Made by a program: the position numbers and the translations under genes. A DNA stretch of 64,000 nt. Origin: Amaranthus tricolor. Its lineage: Eukaryota > Streptophyta > Magnoliopsida > Caryophyllales > Amaranthaceae. The stretch is taken from assembly GCF_026212465.1 (NCBI RefSeq), contig NC_080049.1, positions 35,012,885 through 35,076,884 on the forward strand. The letters run 5' to 3'. Below, one piece after another: positions 56,192-64,000 of this stretch. The notes beneath the pieces were generated by a model. It was not told the origin of the DNA. It was given only the letters and a program-made list of their open reading frames with translations, and ran no database searches. Every line of letters begins with the position of its first letter. Within the stretch, counting starts at the first letter, position 1.

Positions 56192-56806
56192 TTATTGAGA
56201 CCTCATTCTGTTAAGTTGGTTCAAAGCAGGCTGCAAGATGTTGTAAAGCACCCATCCAATTGCAGGCAAAACCACAAACAACAATAAAGTTCCTCTATTA
56301 TCACTTCCTGCACTACTCTCTGCAATCCTACCAATCTCTTCAGTTACTGCTTGGGCCTCTTGGGCTGTAAACAAAAGCCCAGCTCCAGTAAGCCCACTAA
56401 GCCCAAGCCCAACTATAAAACCCTTCTCACTTTTCATTCTGTTCAACTGGTTTAATGCTGGTTGAAGGATGTTATACAATACCCACCCAATTGCTGGAAT
56501 TATGGGCAGCAAAAGGGCCAGCCCACGGTTATCATCAGCTGCAATATCAGCTATTTGTTGGGCTGCTAAGGCCGGGTCTACTGAGCCCAAGGTGGCAAAT
56601 ATGGCACCAGCAATAGCAGGAGCAGTGATTATTGGGCTTGGGCTGGTGGGTAGTTTGGAGGATCCAAGCCCATTAGGAAGGTTTTGGATTGGTAAGAGTG
56701 AGATGGGTTTTGTAGTGGGCTTTGATGATGTAATGGTGGTTTTGTTGGTGTTGAGAGTTAAGCACTTTGCATTGAGTACTGCCATTGCTGCCATTGTTGC
56801 TGCCAT
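56192..56806 (-). CDS. PSBY: Photosystem II core protein PsbY, two-unit chloroplast precursor
   Basis: This single-exon gene encodes 204 residues. The first 60 or so form a Ser/Thr/Lys-rich chloroplast transit peptide. A hydrophobic thylakoid-targeting segment follows (IITAPAIAGAIFATLGSVDP then ALAA, a typical thylakoid processing site). Two near-identical mature units come next: RGLALLLPIIPAIGWVLYNI LQPALNQLNRM and RGTLLLFVVLPAIGWVLYNI LQPALNQLNRM. Between them is a second targeting helix (VGLGLSGLTGAGLLF) with processing motif AQA. This polyprotein layout, giving PsbY-A1 and PsbY-A2, is characteristic of plant nuclear psbY. Each mature unit is a single-span peptide near cytochrome b559 in photosystem II. 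The first ATG at 56806 is used; three Met codons lie close together at the start. Confidence 0.96.
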   Translation of the reverse strand: MAATMAAMAVLNAKCLTLNTNKTTITSSKPTTKPISLLPIQNLPNGLGSSKLPTSPSPIITAPAIAGAIFATLGSVDPALAAQQIADIAADDNRGLALLLPIIPAIGWVLYNILQPALNQLNRMKSEKGFIVGLGLSGLTGAGLLFTAQEAQAVTEEIGRIAESSAGSDNRGTLLLFVVLPAIGWVLYNILQPALNQLNRMRSQ

Positions 56807-56899
56807 TGAAGATCTAATGAAGGGGGAGAGAATGAAAGGAAGGAAATAAAGAAGGAAGGATGATCAACAAATAGGGTTGAAGGTTTGTGAAGAGGAAAT

Positions 56900-57000
56900 T
56901 AGGGATATAGTCATATAGATGTGAGTTTGTGATGTTAGTAAGGTCAAAAATGAACCAATAGAATTGTGGTCTATAGATTCTTCTCTTATCTCTTAGATTG
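56900..57000 (-). promoter_or_regulatory. Putative PsbY core promoter
   Basis: Reading the minus strand, a GATAAG I-box core (complement of 56985-56990) and an ATTGG (CCAAT complement, near 56955) lie upstream of TATA-like CTATATGACTATATCC at about 56906-56921, roughly 100 bp before the start codon. Such boxes are common in light-regulated plant genes. This is inferred only from motif order. Confidence 0.3.
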
Positions 57001-57720
57001 TGTAGGCTTTGTTTTAGACCACATAATACATAACCCCACCATTTTCTTATCAACTTGCCCAAAGTAGTAGAAGTATTAGATTTTGTTTTTCTAATCCCTA
57101 AAGACTAGGCCTATTCTTTTGTATCAAGTAATGTTGGGTGGTCTAAAGGGGTTTTGGAACATTGGATGGTTATTTGGGGTATTGGAGTGATTAATTCAAT
57201 AAAATTGCATTTTATTATCCGACATAAAATAGATTTTGTAATAATGTGTTTTGGGTGTACTAACAACTTTATTATTGTTAGTATTTAAGATGTTATTTTA
57301 AAGAGGTTATTTCTAATTAACTATTGGTAGCAAATACTCTTATTATTTGCAATTTTACATACATAAAAAATCTGCATAGTTTGGTGGGTTATTCAATCGC
57401 GTATATAGTTGATAGTTATATAAAATTGCTTATATTCTCTTCTTCTGTGGGAAGGTATTTAAGAAAATGTAACAATACTTGATATGAAAAAATAAGGCTA
57501 GATAAGTTTTTTAATCAAAGATTATTTAATTAAATTGTCCGCTTTAACTAAAAAGAACCTCTTCTAAGATAAGAGTCTAAATTTATAAGAATCTCTTCAT
57601 CTCATCAACTTAGTATTACTTAGTGTGTTAATCATTGATCGCAACTTCCTTTCCTCTTTGACATTATCTCATCTTTTATTATCAAATATTCACATTTTTA
57701 TTAAAAGATACTTTATCTTA
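57001..57720. other. Intergenic upstream of PsbY, nothing recognised
   Basis: AT-rich sequence between the PsbY promoter region and the kinase exon relic. No further feature was seen. Confidence 0.35.
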
Positions 57721-57817
57721 CTTCCAATAACTTTCATTTACTAAAGATGTTGCTCCAATATATGTACAATACCCATGTCTAAAACGCGAATTTACTTGCA
57801 CTATCAGGGTATATTTG
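57721..57817 (+). pseudogene. Relic of DUF26 kinase exon 1
   Basis: The stretch from CTTCCAATAACTTTCATTTA through TAAAGATGTTGCTCCAATAT and ATGTACAATA to AGGGTATATTTG aligns without gaps, apart from one or two bases, to 27861-27957 in exon 1 of the DUF26 kinase (CTTCCAAAAACTTCATTTAG, TAAAGATATTGTTCCAAGAT, ATGTACAATA). By eye roughly four-fifths of positions agree. The frame is broken, and no downstream kinase or DUF26 sequence follows. Confidence 0.7.
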
Positions 57818-58342
57818 TAGCAAAACAGTAAATTATAATTGATTATTTTGGAACTATATAAATATCAACGTACATTATAATTAATCAATTTGATATTATA
57901 AGTGATCATTTAAAATTATTTTAATTTAACACTTTGAAATTATAGGTGAATATTAGACCATTATATTAAAAATGATCTCCATATGAAACCATTTCTAATA
58001 GGGAGCTAATAATTAAAAACATACTAGTTCATCCCTAATATACACAACTATTCATAATAGCCGACTAATAGTGTAGTATACTTGTGCCTATTAGTCGTTT
58101 TCTAATCAATGCCACACATGGCTCATGCAATTTCAAGTTTCACAATTTACAAATAATATTTAATTTATTTAAAAATTCAATTCAACACAAAGTATCAATT
58201 TCCATTCTCCACCTCTTCCCTATCAAAAAATATCTCAATGAAAATATTTTTCCTATCTCCATTTTTTTCGTCTTCGCCTATTTTTTGCATCTTCCCTGTA
58301 AATCCAATCCCAACTTTCTAGGGTTTATCTGAACCCATAAAA
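57818..58342 (+). promoter_or_regulatory. Upstream region of the ALB3/ALB4-type gene
   Basis: AT-rich sequence becoming C/T-rich (TTCCCTATC, CTATCTCCATTTTTTTC) in the last 150 bases, as in many plant 5' UTRs. No defined box could be placed. Confidence 0.3.
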
Positions 58343-61300
58343 ATGTCTATTTTTCTGTCTCCTCTCGGACCCAAACCCTATTTCCACCCCTACCCATCTC
58401 ATGTTCGGACCATTCAAACTCCAATCTTCCAACGAACCCATTTCCGGCACCAAAAATACCCACTTCCTCGAACATCACTTCTTGTAGTTGCTAAATTTGG
58501 GTTCTTAAATTCGGGTCAACTACCGGACCCAGAAGTATTTGAGGGTCCAATTAAAGACTTGTTTGGCAGAACTGAAGGATTTCTCTACACCATTGCTGAT
58601 GCTGCTGTTTCTAATACTGATGTTATTGATGCGTCCACTACTACAACTAAACAGAATGGTGATTGGCTTTCTGGGATTACGGCGACCATGGAAACTGTTC
58701 TTAAAGTAAGAAATTTAGCATAGTATTAAAACTTATTCTACTGTTTGCAGTTGTGTCTGTGTTATTGAATTGTGGAATGGGTGGTGGTTGTATTTCTGAT
58801 TAATTTTTTGGTTTGATTGGAAAATTGAACAGGTATTGAAGGATGGATTATCTACCTTACATGTGCCTTATTCTTATGGGTTTGCCATCATTTTGCTTAC
58901 TGTGCTTGTTAAGGCGGCCACATTTCCGTTGTCCAAGAAGCAGGTTTTTTTTTTCAATACTTAATTTTTGATTATATTTATGGAAATTGATATACTATGA
59001 TTTATGTTGAGTGAAATGTGATTTTAGTGCATATATTGGTTAGTTTAGGGTAATTTAATTAATTGTAGGGGTGGTTTTGAGCATATACAATATGAATGAT
59101 CGCAACGGACTATCAAATAGGAAGCCTAATTATTAAATGAGATAATTACTCTCTATTTTAAGGTAAAGCATCTGATAGAAGATTTGATATGAAACAATTG
59201 GAAACCCCTTAGGGCCTTAGCAACATTTTTCATTTTTGGCTCCACCTCTGATTAAGCGTAGTGTGAGTCTTGGAATGTGTTCAGATAACACTTGAGGAAC
59301 AAAGAATGGGGAGGGGAGGAGAGGGGAGGGAAGGAAACAGCGGTGAATTTTGAAACTCTTGAAGACTTTTGCTTGAACACGTATGCGCTATAATATTTGA
59401 AATTTCACCCTTTTCAATTGTCGTCGTGCTCAATCATGATTGTTCCTGGAAGGCTGGAATTGAGTGTTACACATACAAGGTAATGAGAAAGCACCATTTA
59501 TGTGATGATGAGATTGGTATTAAATTCGAAAGAGCATGATTAAGTAGAGTGGAGGCATGGATCTCGTTCACTTGCTAACAATGGGAGAAAATGCAAGACA
59601 TATAGTGACTGGAATGAAATCAGCATAATAAAATTCAATGTGCTGCAGTTATAGTTATTTTAATTGAAGAGTCTCAAACTTACCTAAATTTTTTACTTTT
59701 AGTTGTGAAATGGTTTTGTTAGTTGTATAGTTGTCTGTTATGGTGGTATAATTCTTTAGTTTATTTATTATAGTTGTCACTTCATTAAGTTTATTATAGT
59801 TTGAATGGAGATTTGACTGGAGTTGCACATTACCCTTGCAGGTGGAATCTACTATGGCCATGCGATCTTTGCAGCCTCAAATAAAGGCTATCCAGCAGCG
59901 ATATGCTGGAAATCAGGTAGCCTTGTGTCCACTATTCCCTCCCTCATTCCTAATCCTGCCCTTACTTTGTGGTGTTTTATGTGTTTGGAGTTTCGAAAGT
60001 TGTGGATCGTTCTACTCTCCTTGCAGAAACAGGGTTTTGAGGATTATTGTAGGCTCATTGGAATTTAGACAAAAACTCCAATGACTTAAGTCACGATATT
60101 GTTTTGATTTATTCCTTTAGTTTTTTTACTCCATTAAATTTATATTTCTTCTCGCTTGATTGATTGGCCTTTTTTGACTCTTGTGCTACTTTTATCAACC
60201 CTGGTCAATGGCCATTGATTTTTGTCATTGACTCATTGTATCACAAATCCACAGTAAAATTACAAAATGGTATTCATTTGAAAGACTTTTCAGATATAAA
60301 TTTAGAAAATTTTCACATAAGAACCTGATGTTAGTTTTTTTTGACAATTATTTTTCAGAAAAAGAAGATAATTTTATGGTCAAATAATGTGAATTTTGAC
60401 ACCCAGAATTAAATATATCCTGTTATTTCTAGGTTAGGTAGAAATTGATAACTTAGTTATAACTCTGGTCTGTGTAATATTAGTCGAAACTGTAACCACT
60501 GTCTCCTCCCTGAAGTACTGTAATCTACTTTTGAGTTGGAAGGCGGTAAAGCTTTAAAAGGTTCTTTGAAGGTAGCTGTTCATGAGATAGAAGCTTATTC
60601 TGTTTTGTACATGTAGGAAAAAATTCAACTTGAGACAGCTCGGCTGTATAAAATTGCTGGCATAAACCCATTTGCAGGTAATTTGGAGTCTTCAGTTTCT
60701 TGTGTGATGTGCACTTTCCTATGCATTAAACAGCTTCTACCAGCATTATAGTTTTCGTTTATATTCAGTTGATCATTCACGTCTTATGTTTTCCTTTTTA
60801 TCAGGATGTCTGCCAACGTTGGCAACAATACCAGTGTGGATAGGTCTCTATAGAGCCCTTTCCAATGTTGCTAATGAGGTATTACAAAATTATATCCTAG
60901 TTGCCTTTATTTTCGTAGTGTTTTACTGTTGCATTAGACCTTGAATATGTTGTTTTTCTCATGTACTTTTGAAGGGACTTCTGACAGAGGGTTTCTTCTG
61001 GATACCCTCCCTTGCTGGTCCTACAACTATTGCTTCCCGGCAAAATGGAAGTGGCATTTCTTGGCTTTTCCCTTTCATTGTAAGTCCTTTATGACCTTTA
61101 CTTCTGTTCTGATGCTGGCCCTACAACTATTCTACATGATGCCTTTCCCTTGCTCTTATAATGTCATTGTTCTCACAGGATGGACATCCACCACTTGGGT
61201 GGTCAGATACAGCAGCTTATCTTGTTCTACCACTTTTATTAGTTATTTCACAGTATATATCAGTCCAGATTATGCAATCATCTCAGGTTCGTCAACTCTT

Positions 61301-63943
61301 TTATCTTGTGAAATTGTATTTTTATTTGTATTCCTGTCCTTCAATTTCTTGCGATGCTATTTAGTTTTTGTAGGCTGTTAGATGGGTAGTGCATAGTTGA
61401 GATTCTTTTAAATTTGTTGCGTACACATGAACATCAAGTGTAACAACCCGAAACTAACCATATAACTAGCTCCATAGTTTGACTTATAATATAATCTGAT
61501 ATTCAACTCATTATTCAAACTAAACAAATTCAACTCATCACGTATTATTTCATATTCCAACTTGTATTCATATCTCCATTTCACAATCAAATTTACTCGG
61601 CTGCAAGTTTTTATTTGTACTCTTAATCCACATTCAAATCATAATTTATACTAAATGCTATTATAATACATTCATATTTTCAATTCGAAAACAAAATCAC
61701 TCCAACTTAGATCTAGATAACAATAAAATTCAATGTTACTAGTACGAGTACCAAAATTCAAGTCAACACTGGGTTCTACACTTCAATTCTCAACTTGTCC
61801 AAAACCTACAATACTGAAATTCTCGTTAACACCTAAATTCATTTCAACCGACAACATAAACCAGATCCAAAAATCCTTACATCTCACATTCTTGACTCAC
61901 ATACGTTTTTTTTATATTTAGCAAAGTTTCAAACCACCATGTTCCATATCCAAAACTATTATACTTCAACCCAATTCATCCAATGGCAATTCATTTGAAA
62001 TTTTTAGGGCAAATTCCGCTCAGGTTTTTGTAAATGTCCGAGAAAGCCATGGATAAAGAGAGAACTTATCTTAATTAACTTTTTGTTACAAAATGCACTG
62101 GTGATCAAGGTTATTAGGATCGGGATTCTACCTAGGATCGTTGAGAGGGTAGAATCGAAATCGATAGAATCGGATCGCAGGATCGTGTGATCCTACAAAT
62201 ATGTATTAATATGCTTTGGAGTACTGATTATCAATTAAATTTGTTCTCTTTCAAAGTTTGAAGGTGTAAGTAAAAATTTATTTGACTTCATTTATTAAGT
62301 TTTGAAAACAAATTACTTTTAATAATCAGTTTTAAACTGTAAATCTAAAAAACTTGACTTTTATAAGGTAGTGATATAATTATTTTAAATATATATTTAT
62401 ACGTATGTGAAATTTGTATTATATGAAAACATTTTACCATTGAAACTACACATGTAGAATCGGATCATAGAATCGTTGAATCGTGTTGTGATCCTACTAT
62501 CTAAATTCTTGAGCTAAGTAGGATCGCACGATTCTACCACATTAAGATCCTACCTATCCGGATCGGTCACCTATTTTTGGATCGTAAGATCGTAGAATCG
62601 TAGATCAAAATTGTGATTTTGATAACTATGCTGGTGATCCTTGGTAATACAATTATTGCCCCGTATTTGAACATCTCCGATTCTGGGTTGTCTAGTGTAG
62701 AAGTGAGAAAAAAGGGCTAATCATACGCTGGCATGGTTTAGGTGTTATGTATGATCTCTGGCCTTTTTAATTTTAAATCTAGCTATTGTTTATTTTTCCA
62801 CTTCATTTGATTTTTAACTTATTTCTTTTTTATTTGAACTTCAGCCGAATGATCCAAACATGAAAAGTTCTCAAGCACTGACAAAGTTTCTTCCATTGAT
62901 GATTGGTTATTTTGCGCTTTCCGTACCTTCTGGTCTAAGCCTTTACTGGTTAGTTTCTTCTGTTGTGATTAGTTTGAAACTTTTACTTTTATGTCTTAGA
63001 CCTGCAGTCATGAGTAAATTCTTTTTAGGTTCACCAATAATATCTTGAGCACACTTCAGCAAGTATATCTTCAGAAGATGGGAGGTGCAAACAATGCGTT
63101 AGTGCAGCTTAATGAAGAAATTTTCAAAGAAGACCGGTCATCGCCTGCCGAATTTGTTTCTAAATCAACATCAACGCAAACCGAGGAAAAATCACCTTTC
63201 TCAGTCACAAAATCAACCCAAAAGGAGGAAATATCACCTTTCACAGGGCTACGGCCGGGAGAAAAGTATACTTCTGTTCTTTACTTGGATTTTGATACGG
63301 GGTTCTTTTGAAGTCTTATCTCAATTTTGAACAGGTTTAAGCAACTAAAAGAGGAAGAAGCTAGAAGAAAACGCCTAAGGGAAGAAGAGAGGATGAAAAA
63401 GGATGCAGCTGCAGCAAATGCTGTATCTAAGACGGATGCACATGATAAGCAACAGAACTCAGTTGTAGCAGAAAATGGTCATGTTTCTAACGAGGAAGCT
63501 TCTATAAACGGGAACGGCTCTTCCAAGGATTATCAAGATACACCTGAACCTACAAGTGAAAATGGTAGACTTATCAATGGCACTGATGATGAAGATTTGG
63601 AAAATGTAAACCAGGTATTCTTTCCTTTCTTTGGGGCAGTACGTCTTGATTCCGAAGATTAACTTCAGAAAGCTTTGGGCTTATTTTTGTATCATTGTTA
63701 AGTTTCAGCTTTCGCCTCTTTTTACGTTTGGCTTAAAAATTTTGACACTTTAATTGACCATGGGCTGGAAAATATGAAAACTGTTTCTACAAAGCATGAT
63801 TTAGCATATGCAACCTTAGTATAACAAATAGAGTAAAATTATCTCATGAAACAATGCCTTGTATTTTTCAGAAAGCTGTTGAGGTTCATAGTAAATTAGG
63901 GCTGGACCGAAATTCTGAAGAGGAGACATCTGTCAGTTCTTAA
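58343..63943 (+). CDS. Thylakoid membrane insertase of the ALB3/ALB4 (YidC/Oxa1) family
   Basis: The eleven exons are 58343-58705, 58833-58943, 59842-59916, 60617-60677, 60805-60878, 60975-61079, 61179-61286, 62845-62948, 63029-63265, 63335-63614 and 63872-63943. They total 1590 nt, 529 residues, and all phases agree. A transit peptide (rich in P, R, H, S) leads to the insertase core: YGFAIILLTVLVKAATFPLS KKQ, MAMRSLQPQIKAIQQRYAGN, GCLPTLATIPVWIGLYRALS NVANEGLLTEGFFWIPSLAG, YLVLPLLLVISQYISVQIMQ and FLPLMIGYFALSVPSGLSLY WFTNN. The Arg/Lys-containing helix-loop and the MxxxxP..KxI pattern are typical of Oxa1 proteins. The stromal tail begins RPGEKFKQLKEEEARRKR and is charged. ALB3 inserts light-harvesting proteins with cpSRP; ALB4 helps ATP synthase and cytochrome assembly (known). 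The length is nearer ALB4 as I recall it, but assignment between the two is uncertain. Confidence 0.92.
61438..62089. repeat. Possible solo LTR-like sequence in insertase intron 7
   Basis: The segment begins TGTAACAACCCGAAACTAAC, which resembles the start of many plant LTRs, and ends TTTTTGTTACA. I see no target duplication, so this is only a suggestion. Confidence 0.25.
62107..62630. mobile_element. 524-bp Mutator-type MITE in insertase intron 7
   Basis: CTGGTGATC occurs directly before (62098-62106) and after (62631-62639) the element, a perfect 9-bp duplication. The ends (AAGGTTATTAGGATCGGGAT and the complement CATAGTTATCAAAATCACAA) are loosely inverted. The interior has many variants of GGATCGTAGAATCG on both arms, enclosing an AT-rich centre. 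It is non-coding. Confidence 0.65.
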
Positions 63944-64000
63944 TCTGTGAGCAATACAAGTTTACGCATCATAGCAGCAGAAGTTCATTTCAGTTGGCCA

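Overview
This window is nuclear DNA from a flowering plant, most likely a eudicot. It is AT-rich, the genes have many GT-AG introns, two encode chloroplast proteins (PsbY and an ALB3/ALB4-type insertase), and the spaces between genes are full of plant transposon remnants (Mutator-like elements, Stowaway MITEs, LINE tails, TRIM/LTR fragments). The repeat content reminds me of Caryophyllales, but that is an impression and not shown here.

Layout. (1) 696-1475 +: the 3' exons of a CPBP/CAAX-type membrane protease. (2) 1948-6170: a 4.2-kb Mutator-like element with long terminal inverted repeats, holding a broken plant-mobile-domain gene (+) and a short FAR1-like exon pair (-). (3) 7916-11732 +: an NPGR1-like TPR calmodulin-binding protein. 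(4) 12516-13066: a small Mutator-type element with an array of palindromes. (5) 14085-19566 +: RGS1, the 7TM-RGS regulator of plant G-protein signalling, 11 exons. (6) 20387-23329 -: a short glutamate-receptor-like gene with no amino-terminal domain and apparently no pore loop. (7) 24030-24812: a LINE 3' end. (8) 27816-35019 +: a DUF26 receptor-like kinase, 10 exons. (9) 36158-39707 +: a 3-ketoacyl-CoA reductase-like SDR. (10) 40293-44402 +: a lysine-rich, probably nuclear protein with a damaged 3' end. (11) 48893-49678 -: a membrane-anchored methyltransferase. (12) 52424-55500: a repeat cluster with two more palindrome-array elements and LTR remnants. (13) 56192-56806 -: PsbY. (14) 57721-57817: a relic of the receptor kinase first exon. 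(15) 58343-63943 +: the ALB3/ALB4-type thylakoid insertase, 11 exons.

For NPGR1, RGS1, GLR, the receptor kinase, KCR and ALB I rebuilt exons by hand from splice sites. In each case the summed coding length is a multiple of three and all junction phases agree. The genes are ordinary, unlinked plant genes and form no operon-like unit. PsbY and the insertase both act in thylakoids, but their proximity is probably chance.

The strongest unusual signals are: a family of Mutator-type nonautonomous elements (9-bp target duplications) whose interiors are evenly spaced arrays of a 20-21-nt palindrome; a 33-bp subterminal repeat with its own palindrome inside the 4.2-kb element; a pore-less glutamate receptor homologue that keeps ligand-binding residues; a DUF26 kinase whose catalytic domain looks PERK-like and lacks the APE glutamate; and an RGS1 whose tail lacks two of three known regulatory serines.
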